Below are positions 1-7,611 of a DNA stretch of 17,460 nucleotides, piece after piece. The translations under genes and the position numbers were made by a program. Within the stretch, counting starts at the first letter, position 1, and every line of letters begins with the position of its first letter. The notes under the pieces were generated by a model. That model saw nothing but the letters and a program-made list of their open reading frames with translations. It was not told the origin of the DNA and searched no databases. This DNA is from JAJPKE01 sp052143275 (GTDB taxonomy: Bacteria > Chloroflexota > Ktedonobacteria > Ktedonobacterales > JADMIN01): contig JBKQTH010000075.1 in NCBI GenBank assembly GCA_052143275.1, positions 1 to 17,460 on the forward strand. Reading direction: 5' to 3'.

Positions 1-142
1 TCAACAGACCGGTACAGGCGCAGAGCGTGAGGACCAGCACCAGCCCGACCACTCCGGAAACCATCGCGCGGTATTGAGGATTGGTCTCCCATCGATCCTG
101 AAAACGCCGCACGAGCTGGTCCAGCCATGAGCGATGATTCAC
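1..142 (-). CDS. small membrane protein, N-terminal part (leaves window)
   Basis: A reading frame begins with GTG at 142 and stays open for 47 codons to the window edge. The first 26 residues are polar and rich in Arg/Trp/Gln (begins VNHRSWLDQLVRRF). A hydrophobic stretch of about 18 residues (SGVVGLVLVLTLCACTGL) follows, which would be a membrane anchor with the N-terminus inside. An alternative GTG lies six codons upstream at 160, just after an in-frame TAA. The ribosome-binding site is weak. The gene follows the GT9 gene in the same direction after a gap of about 150 bp that shows nothing else. I do not recognise the family and cannot see the C-terminal part. Confidence 0.5.
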   Translation of the reverse strand, partial: MNHRSWLDQLVRRFQDRWETNPQYRAMVSGVVGLVLVLTLCACTGLL

Positions 143-295
143 CCTTGCCTGCCTATCCACTTACTGGAAGACCGAGCTTGCTTCTGCACGGTCTGTCCCA
201 ACCGAAAGCCTCTCCATTGTAACAGTGCGTCGCTGCGTAGCGGCAAATGTGCTGGGTTAGCTGGTACTTCCTGGTGACTATCACATCAAACAGCG

Positions 296-1369
296 CTATT
301 CGCGCTCGTTAGCCAGGAGTGTAGAGAGCGCTTCCCAAGCTGTGCCATGAGAGATGTCGGCCATATCTCTCGTAGATGACCTTATGACGCGAACCCGTTG
401 GCCTAGCGGCGCCCAGTAGGCAGGATTGGTAGGTCCAAATAAGGCCAACGTGGGTGCGCCAGATAGGGCAGCAAGGTGTGTCACCCCTGAATCATTCCCG
501 ACGAACGCTGTGCAGCGCTGTAACAGTCCGCTCAACTGGCTAAGCGAGAGATCCCGTGCAACCCTCAGGTTGGAGCGGATGACGGCATCACCGCAGGCGT
601 CCATGACCGCCCGGGTGATGTCGGTATCCTGTGGTCCGGTTATCAAGAGAGGTACGGATCCATGTGCTACGCAGGTTTCTACTAGCCGGGCAAACGATTG
701 CGGCGGCCATCGCTTTACACTCGCGCCACTTCCGGCATGGAAGGCCACAACTGGACGGCCCAGAGTAGAGAGCGCCTGCCACGTTCTGTCGATCTCGGTT
801 ACACGGCTTGAGGCGGCCAGGAGATGCGCCGTGCTTGTGGCCAGTTCAGCGTAGGTTAACCGCCGCTTCATGCCCAGGGGACCAATGCCCCGGGCCAGCG
901 TCACCGCCATATGCTCGACGATCAAGGAGGCGGGATGGCTGGGCGCTATTGTGATATTCTGGGCTCCCATCCCCCGCAGGTTGCGCTCTACGACACCGTC
1001 CACGTCACTGAGCCAGGCAATCACCGCGCTGCCTCTGATCACCGGGTAGAGCTCGCCCGTAGTATCTTCTTGGCCAGGCGCTGAGGGCGATTGGTCCAGG
1101 AAAAGCTTGGACCAGCTCACGTCGCCATAGACCCCTATATGGTCTACTAGTCCAGCGGCCATCGCCAACCGGCCGACATCTTCTCTGCCAACCAGGGTAA
1201 TATCGGCATCCGGCCACTCTTGCCGGGCTAGTGCTAGCGTAGGCAGCGCGAGCAACGTATCACCTAAAGCTCCCGGTCGAATAAACACCAGTGCAGAATA
1301 CTGAGAATTTTTGTGTGGGTACATGTAGCTCCAGCGAGCTTCCGCTAAATCGTGCCTATGCTTGCTCAT
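296..1369 (-). CDS. glycosyltransferase family 9 (heptosyltransferase-like)
   Basis: This 357-residue protein has the two-Rossmann (GT-B) layout of the ADP-heptose:LPS heptosyltransferase family. Residues 27-40 (LVFIRPGALGDTLL) are the N-terminal glycine-rich motif with the conserved Gly-Asp. Near residue 210 is the HAGSG...K.W donor-binding segment, and near 290-315 is GNDSGVTHLAALSGAP followed by ALFGPTNP, the C-terminal nucleotide-sugar signature. Family members transfer sugars from nucleotide donors at the cytoplasmic side of the membrane. The ATG at 1369 lies inside the 3' end of scpA (14-bp overlap), suggesting translational coupling. Donor and acceptor cannot be read from the sequence. 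If the host is a Chloroflexota bacterium without lipopolysaccharide, the acceptor would be another glycan. Confidence 0.88.
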   Translation of the reverse strand: MSKHRHDLAEARWSYMYPHKNSQYSALVFIRPGALGDTLLALPTLALARQEWPDADITLVGREDVGRLAMAAGLVDHIGVYGDVSWSKLFLDQSPSAPGQEDTTGELYPVIRGSAVIAWLSDVDGVVERNLRGMGAQNITIAPSHPASLIVEHMAVTLARGIGPLGMKRRLTYAELATSTAHLLAASSRVTEIDRTWQALSTLGRPVVAFHAGSGASVKRWPPQSFARLVETCVAHGSVPLLITGPQDTDITRAVMDACGDAVIRSNLRVARDLSLSQLSGLLQRCTAFVGNDSGVTHLAALSGAPTLALFGPTNPAYWAPLGQRVRVIRSSTRDMADISHGTAWEALSTLLANERE

Positions 1370-2225
1370 CCGCTCCTGATCCCGGCGAGGTCTGCCGCAG
1401 GTGAGCGAAGTTCGGCCCCGGCTGGATTTCTATCGAGCCAAACAGATCTTCTTGCGTCACAATTATACGAGCCTGGTGCCACAGCTCCAACACCGCCAGG
1501 AACATTACCACTACGATGAACCGTGTGCTGGCTCTTTGCAGTACTGCTTCGAGCGTGGTATGCCTGTCTTGGTTGAGTATGCGCTCCACCTCGGCAATCT
1601 TCTCAGCAATGGTAACCGGCGGCAGTGGTAACTCTTCGGGTTGAGAAAGGCGCTTCTCGGTGAGTACGCGCTGAAAAACCGCGGCTAGGGCTGCAATATT
1701 TACTCCCACAATCTGTGGAGCTCTCCAGTCAATCAGCGCTTCAGCGTCCACCAGCCGGCTGGATCGAGCGAAAGTCTGCAGGCCGGCCAATTCTCGCTTC
1801 CGGAGGGCCTCTGCAATTTCGCGCGCCATCTTGTACTCGAGCAGATGCTTGCGTAGTTGTTCGGCATCTTCCAACGGGTCGGATTCATCGCTCCTGGCTT
1901 CCCAGTGGGGTGGCGCCGGCAAAAGGCTACGAGACTTGATGAGCAAGAGACGCGCGGCCATGGCCACGAACTCGGCAAGTTGGGGCAGGAACGATGGTTC
2001 GTCCCAGGTGCGCAGATAGTGAATGAATTGATCGGTTACGGTGACCAGAGAGATGGTAGTGATCTCCAGCTGGTTGCGCTCGATGAGGTGCAGTAGCAGC
2101 GCCAGCGGCCCCTCAAAACCGGGAAGGTGTACCTGATAAGGTGGGGGTACACTACTCGGCTCGGCTGCCGGTGTAACCTGAGCAGAATCTTCGCTTATCC
2201 CCTTGCCCTGCATGCTGATTGCCAT
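1356..2225 (-). CDS. scpA: segregation and condensation protein A
   Basis: ScpA is the kleisin subunit that bridges the SMC dimer and recruits ScpB in bacterial condensin. The N-terminal signature YQVHLPGFEGPLALLLHLIE is clear, followed by a helical domain rich in Leu/Ala (FVAMAARLLLIKSRSLLP). The C-terminal winged-helix part contains FLAVLELWHQARIIVTQEDLFGSI. The frame is open back to 2285, but the ATG at 2225 is preferred because GGGAGGT lies about 10 nt upstream, giving 289 residues, normal for the family. Residues 5-28 before the core are low-complexity. scpB is not the next gene; a GT9 gene overlaps the 3' end instead. It lies downstream of an HD-domain gene, separated by a perfect hairpin. 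Confidence 0.95.
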   Translation of the reverse strand: MAISMQGKGISEDSAQVTPAAEPSSVPPPYQVHLPGFEGPLALLLHLIERNQLEITTISLVTVTDQFIHYLRTWDEPSFLPQLAEFVAMAARLLLIKSRSLLPAPPHWEARSDESDPLEDAEQLRKHLLEYKMAREIAEALRKRELAGLQTFARSSRLVDAEALIDWRAPQIVGVNIAALAAVFQRVLTEKRLSQPEELPLPPVTIAEKIAEVERILNQDRHTTLEAVLQRASTRFIVVVMFLAVLELWHQARIIVTQEDLFGSIEIQPGPNFAHLRQTSPGSGADEQA

Positions 2226-2299
2226 ATGCCCCGCACCTCCCTGTCCCCAGAAGCCAATAGACCAGACCAAAGACTCGCGCCCCACCTGATAACTGTAGC

Positions 2300-2336
2300 G
2301 TCTTCAGCTGCCATTCTACGTCCGGCAGCTGAAGAC
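2300..2336. repeat. perfect 13-bp inverted repeat (hairpin) upstream of scpA
   Basis: Arm GTCTTCAGCTGCC at 2300-2312 is perfectly complementary to GGCAGCTGAAGAC at 2324-2336, with an 11-nt loop. It sits in the 184-bp gap between the HD gene stop (2410) and the scpA start (2225). No T-run follows on either strand, so it is not a classic intrinsic terminator. It could be an attenuating or mRNA-processing hairpin, a U-less terminator, or a protein-binding dyad. Confidence 0.6.
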
Positions 2337-2409
2337 GGACACGCCGGGGGGACCGATAGGCTAGGGAGGACCGGGTTCCGGCTGAATGAAGCCAGAGGCG
2401 AGCCGAGCC

Positions 2410-3000
2410 TTAGAGTGCATCGTCCACCGCATGAAGTTCGGCTGCGGGTCCATGCGGCTGGTGATGGGTCTGGATCAGCAGCACTGCTCGCTCGGAGAGA
2501 CCTGCTCTCGCAGCCAGGTCTGCGCCCACAGCTGCATGGTGCCAGGCGTAATAAAAGGGACGCCGCCACCATGCACGGTCATTACGCGCCAGCCAAGGGA
2601 GCAGACCGGGTGTAAGGGCTCGAGCTAGCACCACCAGTGGGCGCACCCAGAGTGGCACTCGACCGCTACCCTTGCCGCTGTCGTGCAGCAGTGCCGCTGC
2701 CAGCATCTCGGGATCGGTACATCCGCGGTTCTGCAGCGCGCGGTACACTAGCAAGCTATGATGCTGATCGCTTGCCGACATGGAGGCGAAGAGTCTCTGA
2801 CCGCCGGGCGGCAGGGCTGTTTCTACAACGGCATGGTCTTCGTCGCTCAGCTGGTGTGTCGTAACCGCATGCCGGAATTGCCAGACGCGATAACGCGAGG
2901 CCGCCAGGGGACCGGTGGACGGAGCGTCGCCGGTAAAAGAAGTTTTGCCTGCTGAAGTCGACTCAGTCGACCGGGAGGTTTCGAGTGCCTGGGGTTCCAC
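2410..3000 (-). CDS. HD-domain phosphohydrolase family protein
   Basis: A 196-residue protein. Residues 80-110 carry the first His (DQHH) and the HD pair in ALLHDSGK (H106, D107, K110). Residues 154-155 (WHH) and 179-180 (THH) plus a late Asp (near 193) complete a plausible metal-binding set of the HD superfamily (phosphohydrolases and nucleotidases). The first 35 residues are Ser/Thr-rich and probably disordered. The start is GTG at 3000 with GGAG about 10 nt upstream; no better in-frame start exists after the M50 stop at 3045. The 44-bp gap after the M50 gene suggests co-transcription. Substrate unknown. It is shorter than cyclic-di-GMP HD-GYP enzymes and has no GYP motif. Confidence 0.82.
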   Translation of the reverse strand: MEPQALETSRSTESTSAGKTSFTGDAPSTGPLAASRYRVWQFRHAVTTHQLSDEDHAVVETALPPGGQRLFASMSASDQHHSLLVYRALQNRGCTDPEMLAAALLHDSGKGSGRVPLWVRPLVVLARALTPGLLPWLARNDRAWWRRPFYYAWHHAAVGADLAARAGLSERAVLLIQTHHQPHGPAAELHAVDDAL

Positions 3001-3044
3001 GTCTTGAGAGCTCCGGTGTATGAGTTGCCAGTTCTATCAAGCAA

Positions 3045-3824
3045 CTAGAGAAAGAGGTAAAAAAGTCCAACGTTCGGAGAGATGGAAGACAGGATATGCA
3101 GCGACAAGCTGATCAGCAGATTTCCAGGAGAAAAGGAGATTCCCACAAAAGCAAGGACATAGGGCACCACAAAGAAGATGACCAGAAGGATCAGCTCCAT
3201 GTATGGCTCAAGCCTGCGGAGGCCGATAGCTTGTGGCCCCGGTAGTAGAGCATACAGAACTCGATAGCCATCCAGCGGGTGGAGAGGTATGACATTAATG
3301 AGCGCTAGCACGACGTTGGTCAGCGCAAAGGTGAAGGCAAACTGCTCTATCCATAGCACAACTCCTGGTTGGGCAATGCTCAGGCACTGCTGCACCGCCT
3401 TCCCCTGTATCTGCCCCGCAAGCGCGCCAAAAATACAATGGGATCCCAAAGTCGAAAGTGCCGCATAGCCTGGGACCACCGTTAGCAGGAAAGCGATAAT
3501 CAGGCCGAGCAGCAGGTTCACCAGGGGACCAGCCAGTGCTACAAGAATCAATCCGCTATTGGGGCCGACGCGCATTCGCCGGGCATCGACATCCACTGAC
3601 CGACCCCACCCCAAGCCGGCAGGCACCACCGCGAAGGAAAATACGATGGCCACGATGGTTCCAATAGCAGCCATCTGGCGTGCTGGAGCTAGACTGAGGC
3701 GCCCGGCGCCACTGGGTGATGTGTCTCCCAGAAGGCTGGCCATACTGGCGTGTGCCGCTTCATGCACCGTAATTGCCAGCACAAAGGCCACAAATGTTTC
3801 GACGACCAGAAAAATGTTGATCAC
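3045..3824 (-). CDS. M50-family site-2 protease (membrane metalloprotease)
   Basis: A polytopic membrane protein of 259 residues. The zinc-binding HEAAH motif is at residues 21-25 within the first membrane helix, and the third ligand region NVIPLHPLDGYR includes D185-G186. GPLVNLLLG (99-107) is the conserved Asn segment of the family. Several further hydrophobic helices follow. Site-2 proteases cleave substrates within the membrane, often anti-sigma factors; this short form without a PDZ domain resembles the YwhC/Rip3-like group, whose substrates are mostly unknown. The ATG at 3824 has AAGGGGCG about 10 nt upstream. It stands between the lysine-rich peptide gene and the HD gene on the same strand. 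Confidence 0.9.
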   Translation of the reverse strand: MINIFLVVETFVAFVLAITVHEAAHASMASLLGDTSPSGAGRLSLAPARQMAAIGTIVAIVFSFAVVPAGLGWGRSVDVDARRMRVGPNSGLILVALAGPLVNLLLGLIIAFLLTVVPGYAALSTLGSHCIFGALAGQIQGKAVQQCLSIAQPGVVLWIEQFAFTFALTNVVLALINVIPLHPLDGYRVLYALLPGPQAIGLRRLEPYMELILLVIFFVVPYVLAFVGISFSPGNLLISLSLHILSSISPNVGLFYLFL

Positions 3825-3906
3825 AATACGCCCCTTGCTAGGTGTATTGGCGGCTCCTCATTGCAGGCTATCATATATGAGCGGCGCCCGATGGTCCACT
3901 AGGACT

Positions 3907-3925
3907 GGTACGGATGACCCGTACC
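3907..3925. repeat. short inverted repeat between peptide gene and M50 gene
   Basis: GGTACGG at 3907-3913 pairs with CCGTACC at 3919-3925 around a 5-nt loop. There is no following T-run. It may be a weak terminator for the upstream peptide gene or a chance dyad. Confidence 0.3.
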
Positions 3926-3997
3926 GGCGGTTACGGACTATGGGGCGCGCTCTACGCAAGCCTAGCTGGCTACGTGAAAAAGATGGTATGGAGAGCT

Positions 3998-4066
3998 TTA
4001 CTTCGCCACCGCCTTGGCCTTCTTTGGCTTGCGCTTTTCTTTGTTTTTAGGACTCTTGTCACCCAT
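3998..4066 (-). CDS. 22-residue lysine-rich peptide (MGDKSPK-type)
   Basis: A very short gene: ATG at 4066, TAA at 3998-4000, 22 residues. The peptide starts MGDKSPKNKEK and continues with Lys/Arg/Ala only, ending KAVAK; 10 of 22 residues are Lys and one is Arg, so it is extremely basic. A strong GGAGG lies 7-8 nt upstream of the ATG, which argues that it is translated. From memory, tiny basic proteins beginning MGDKSPK or MGDRSPK occur in several bacterial phyla as uncharacterised proteins; function is unknown. The composition suggests nucleic-acid or ribosome binding (inference). It lies between the metallo-hydrolase and M50 genes, on the same strand. Confidence 0.72.
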   Translation of the reverse strand: MGDKSPKNKEKRKPKKAKAVAK

Positions 4067-4146
4067 TGCAACACCTCCGGTTTTACTGTTTTGAAGGTCT
4101 TGAGGCCCGGCGGACAATCCGCACCGGCATGCCCTCCGTAGGGGCA

Positions 4147-5127
4147 TTATATCTGGCTCACAATGGATGCGTCCAGAAAGATTTCTGTCCCTTCACGCGC
4201 AGCCGTGGTCGCGGGAAATACCTGGCGAGCAGCTTGCTCAAGTAGATGAATATCAGCATCGGTATAGCCGGGGTCGTGGTGAAAAAGTATGAGGCGTTCC
4301 ACAGCGGCTTTGCGCGCCACGCGGGCCGCCATAACCGGAGTGCTGTGCCCATATCCACGTGTCGGCGCCATATCCACGCCGGTGTAGTCTTCTTCACTGT
4401 ACTGAGCATCATGCACCAGCACATCCGCTCCCTGAATAAAGTGCAGATAGCGCTGCCTAGCCTGGTTTCCCCAGTCATCTTCGAGCGCACCGATCTCCAC
4501 GTCGGTAGCAAAGACGAGTGACCGGCTATCCGCAGTCACCCGGTAAATCAATGTGCCCTCGCGTGGGTGAAACTTTGAATACAGCACGTCTACCAGTAGT
4601 GAGCCTTCCGGTGGGGGGGTGGCTGCCTGTTCCCAGAGAGTAGGTCGGGCGGCGTCAGGCATCCAGATCAACCTCATGCCATCGCCGATGCTTGTCAAGC
4701 TGCGTTGTGAAGGCAGGTCGCGAAAGTCGACGGGAAAGTATGGTGAACGCATGTAGGCGGCAATGATATCCTCGAAGCGCATGCCGGAAAGATCTGGCCC
4801 AAACATATGTAGCTGGCAGTCACTCTGGTAGATCGGAGCGAAAAACGGCATGCCGCAGAGGTGATCATGGTGTGCGTGGGTAAAGAGCAAGCTTACTGTC
4901 GGGCGGTTGCCGGCTGATGGCCAGCGGCGCATCTCCCGGGCCAAGCTATCTCCCAATGCAATAATGCCGGAACCAGCATCGATGATGAGAATATGGCGCC
5001 CATAACGAATCTCCAGGCAGGTAGTATTGCCGCCGAAGCGGGTGCCGCTCCGTTGAGCTGCCGGGTGCGTGCCGCGTACTCCCCAAAAGCATACTCGAAA
5101 TCCTGAATGCTCCACTTGTCTGGCCAC
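4147..5127 (-). CDS. metallo-beta-lactamase-fold hydrolase (COG1235-like)
   Basis: The 326-residue protein has the FWGVRGTHP opening (residues 14-22) and FGGNTTCLEI segment of the MBL-fold family related to PhnP and RNase Z-like hydrolases. The zinc motif HAHHDH is at residues 84-89. Later ligand regions are FATDVEIGA, DVLVHDAQYS and GHSTPV, and LILFHHDPGYTD provides the last His. It should be a dinuclear zinc hydrolase in the cytoplasm, probably of phosphodiester or related bonds; substrate unknown. The start is GTG at 5127 with GGAAGG 9-14 nt upstream. The serine recombinase module lies only 137 bp upstream, so the native promoter may have been altered by that insertion. Confidence 0.87.
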   Translation of the reverse strand: MARQVEHSGFRVCFWGVRGTHPAAQRSGTRFGGNTTCLEIRYGRHILIIDAGSGIIALGDSLAREMRRWPSAGNRPTVSLLFTHAHHDHLCGMPFFAPIYQSDCQLHMFGPDLSGMRFEDIIAAYMRSPYFPVDFRDLPSQRSLTSIGDGMRLIWMPDAARPTLWEQAATPPPEGSLLVDVLYSKFHPREGTLIYRVTADSRSLVFATDVEIGALEDDWGNQARQRYLHFIQGADVLVHDAQYSEEDYTGVDMAPTRGYGHSTPVMAARVARKAAVERLILFHHDPGYTDADIHLLEQAARQVFPATTAAREGTEIFLDASIVSQI

Positions 5128-5264
5128 ACGCCCAACCTTCCACCACAGTCCCAGTTGCCCCCATCCTCTTCAGCATGTAGAGCAGTATAGCATCGTGAAC
5201 TGCACAGTGCTGTGAAATAGACCACTTTACGGCAAACTGAGACGGCGCCGTTTAGCGCGCGGTC

Positions 5265-7169
5265 CTACTCCAGATTAGCCCAACCTTCCCCGTGGACAAT
5301 GTTTTTAGTAGGTAAATGTGCGGCAGGGTTTTCCTGTGTTGGTGTAGTTTGGTCACTGTAAATGTATCTCCGGTGGCGGCGGGCGTCAAGCAGACGGGCA
5401 AATTCCTCCTGGGTAAACCAGGGCAAGGCAGCCAGGGGCGTAAGCGTCAGCTCCACGGCAATATCAGGGGCGCCGCGCTCATCTTTGCCGATGGTGAATA
5501 CGGCCCCAACAGCACGCAGTATCTGCGCCATAATGGGGATATCCTCCGCTTCATCGGGGTCCAGTGCCCAAAGCAAATCGTCATACACATGCAGTTGAGT
5601 CAGAAAGTCGGTCAACAGGGCGTGCCGTTCAGCCACGCGGGTGGCTTGTTGCTGGGCAGCGGCGATCTGCTGGTTGGCCTTGGCAATGTCCGGCTCAAGC
5701 TGGCGCAGGCGCCGCACCAATACGTCACGGGCAAAGCCATCCGGTTCACGGCCTATGGCAATCGCCAGGTTGTCCACCTCCGCCTGGAATCCATCACGGG
5801 CGGCTATGCGGGCAGCTAAAAAGTCGTTGGCGCCAGGCTGGCTGGCCAGGGCGTCGGCCAGGTAGCGTTGGGCTGGCTGGTTGGCCAGGTCATCAACGTA
5901 AGCCTCATGGTCTTGCTGTCCCGTTTGGGGATCGTAGCCCCCAAAGTTTTCTAAGGCATAGCACAGCTCGTACCAGGCACCAGGGTCAACCAATTGGACA
6001 TTGAAGGTGATGCCGGGGCAGGCACTCGGCAGGTGTTCATGCAGGTGGCAGGTGTAGTACCGGTAAATCCGGCCCCTGATGGTACATCCCCGCACGCGCA
6101 GGGTGGCACCGCACAGCTTGCACTTGGCACCACTACCGCCCAGCAAGGTGCTGCCCGTATAGGTGGCGTGGGCTATGTGGCGCGCTTTGTTGGCGACTTT
6201 GCGCAAGGCGATCAGGTTCACGGTCTGCTCGGTCACAATGGGGTCAGGCGTGCCATGCGCGGGCTTCACATACACCGGCAGGGCACCAATCGTCGTCTGG
6301 TGCTTCTTTTCCTCATCGTCAGGGTCTAGCTCTATCACCGTCCGAAAGTTAATCAGGTGGCCTTCGTTCAGCGGGTCGTCAATAATCCGTCGAACGGTAG
6401 CCTCCCACCACACACCACGTGGCCCAGTGCGGTGCAGGAGCCGGCTCGCGGTTGGCACGTCTGCATCGTTGAGGTGGGTGGCTATCTGCTGGTAGGTCCA
6501 TCCCTCGGTGGCATACAACCGGATAATCTCTTTCCGGGCGTCATAAGGTGTTGGAGCAAATAGGGACAGGAACCCACGTTCCTGGTAGCTGCGCTGGTCT
6601 GGCTCCAATTTCCAGTCGGTGACGGCGCCATCGTCATTCCAGACGGCTGGAACATATCTGTGGCCATACGGCGCATGGTTGCCGCGCATAAACCGACCAG
6701 CTAGGGCGTGGCTGCGCTTGGCCCGCCGCACGTTGCGCACGCGGGCCAGATTATCTTGTTGTGCCTGGTAGGCAGCGTCTAGGAAGTCTTTCGCGCCTTT
6801 GTCCGTGTTCACAATCAAATCCATGGATACCACATGCAACGTGATCTTGGCCGCAATAAACTGCTTCAGAAATGTGAAGGCGTCTATAATGCCAGATCGG
6901 GTGAGCCGATCAGCCCGGTCAATAATGAGGTTGCGCACCTGGCGCGTTTTCATTTCAGCCAGCAGTTGGTTCAACTCGGGGCGTTGCATCACCGTGCTAG
7001 TGTACGCCTCAGCCCGCACGCATTCCTCCACTACCTTCATGCCCAAATCAGCCGCATACACGCGGCACGCCCGCTCCTGATCGGCCTGACTCACCTTGCC
7101 TTTCTTCGCCTGAGCCGACGTCGAGACGCGCGGATATATGCCTGCGAACTGACCGGTAAATTCACTCAT
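5265..7169 (-). CDS. large serine recombinase (integrase-like)
   Basis: A 634-residue site-specific recombinase. The N-terminal resolvase domain (about 8-150) has the nucleophile Ser16 in YPRVSTSAQ and the DRADRLTRSG arginine region at 84-93. The middle DNA-binding recombinase domain (about 165-335) contains APYGHRYV and the ATEGWTYQQIATHLN helix-turn-helix. A zinc ribbon follows with C350, C353, C374 and C384. The C-terminal region (about 430-530) is Ala/Gln-rich and probably coiled coil. Domain order and length match phage and mobile-element large serine integrases. Its ATG overlaps the stop of the upstream HTH gene (ATGA), so the two are translationally coupled. No frameshift or missing catalytic residue is seen, so it may be active. 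Confidence 0.93.
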   Translation of the reverse strand: MSEFTGQFAGIYPRVSTSAQAKKGKVSQADQERACRVYAADLGMKVVEECVRAEAYTSTVMQRPELNQLLAEMKTRQVRNLIIDRADRLTRSGIIDAFTFLKQFIAAKITLHVVSMDLIVNTDKGAKDFLDAAYQAQQDNLARVRNVRRAKRSHALAGRFMRGNHAPYGHRYVPAVWNDDGAVTDWKLEPDQRSYQERGFLSLFAPTPYDARKEIIRLYATEGWTYQQIATHLNDADVPTASRLLHRTGPRGVWWEATVRRIIDDPLNEGHLINFRTVIELDPDDEEKKHQTTIGALPVYVKPAHGTPDPIVTEQTVNLIALRKVANKARHIAHATYTGSTLLGGSGAKCKLCGATLRVRGCTIRGRIYRYYTCHLHEHLPSACPGITFNVQLVDPGAWYELCYALENFGGYDPQTGQQDHEAYVDDLANQPAQRYLADALASQPGANDFLAARIAARDGFQAEVDNLAIAIGREPDGFARDVLVRRLRQLEPDIAKANQQIAAAQQQATRVAERHALLTDFLTQLHVYDDLLWALDPDEAEDIPIMAQILRAVGAVFTIGKDERGAPDIAVELTLTPLAALPWFTQEEFARLLDARRHRRYIYSDQTTPTQENPAAHLPTKNIVHGEGWANLE

Positions 7170-7363
7170 TTTGTTTCCTCGTGTGTCCGAGCGGCAAGCC
7201 AGGCATCCAGTTCAGACTCTAGGACACGCCAGCCAGCGCGACCTGGATACCGGATGCCGGACATTTTACCCTCGTTCAACCACGTGAGCACCGTATCGCG
7301 GTGTACACCAAGTCTCTTCGCCACCTCTGAAGTCTTCATCAATCTGTCATCCGCGTTGTTCAT
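7166..7363 (-). CDS. excisionase-like helix-turn-helix protein
   Basis: A small DNA-binding protein of about 65 residues. MKTSEVAKRLGVHRDTVLTW is a MerR/excisionase-type HTH, followed by the wing-like GIRYPGRAGWRVLESELDAW. The frame is open to 7417, but the tandem ATGs at 7366 and 7363 are preferred since AAAGG lies 4 or 7 nt upstream respectively; the spacing favours 7363. The stop overlaps the recombinase start by ATGA. By analogy with integrase/excisionase pairs it would act as the directionality factor or as a repressor of the module (inference). Confidence 0.8.
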   Translation of the reverse strand: MNNADDRLMKTSEVAKRLGVHRDTVLTWLNEGKMSGIRYPGRAGWRVLESELDAWLAARTHEETK

Positions 7364-7417
7364 CATTATGCCTTTCAATTCAACCTTGTTCTTCACTATC
7401 GTGTATGCCTTGCACAA

Positions 7418-7611
7418 CGTGTAGAATTAGTACAAACGAATCTTATACCTAAAAGCAAGTATAATCAAGTAATACTCACTATTCCGGCAACTTCGTGATA
7501 TAATTAAGGCGGATGCAGGAGGCAGAAACCCGCCAGAGTGAAGGCCCGCAGATTGGTGGCTCGGGGGTCCGAGATGGTCACCTGAATGACTTGCGAAGAT
7601 GCGACAACTAG
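7418..7611. other. AT-rich non-coding region with promoter-like and hairpin elements
   Basis: No convincing gene. 7430-7510 is much richer in A+T than its surroundings and contains two TATAAT hexamers on the plus strand (7460-7465, 7499-7504), and TATACT/TATAAG-like hexamers on the minus strand facing the HTH gene. Next, 7508-7582 can form two stems on the plus strand: GGCGG/CCGCC (7508-7512 with 7530-7534) and a two-part stem GGTG...CACC (7555-7558 with 7579-7582) enclosing CTCGG/CCGAG (7560-7564 with 7569-7573). An ATG at 7513 opens only 32 codons with no recognisable product. Likely promoter of the recombinase module, an attachment site region, or an unassigned RNA. Confidence 0.4.

Noticed and set aside
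2226..2285. Upstream ATG of scpA at 2285
   Set aside because: The ATG at 2225 has a strong GGGAGGT at correct spacing, and the extra 20 residues do not resemble ScpA.
4129..4147. ATGCCC/GGGCAT short inverted repeat at the metallo-hydrolase stop as a terminator
   Set aside because: Only 6 bp and no T-run on the minus strand; not distinguishable from chance.
7513..7611. 32-codon frame starting ATG at 7513
   Set aside because: Too short, unrecognised, and its ATG would fall almost on the transcription start of the nearby TATAAT; hairpins explain the stretch as well.
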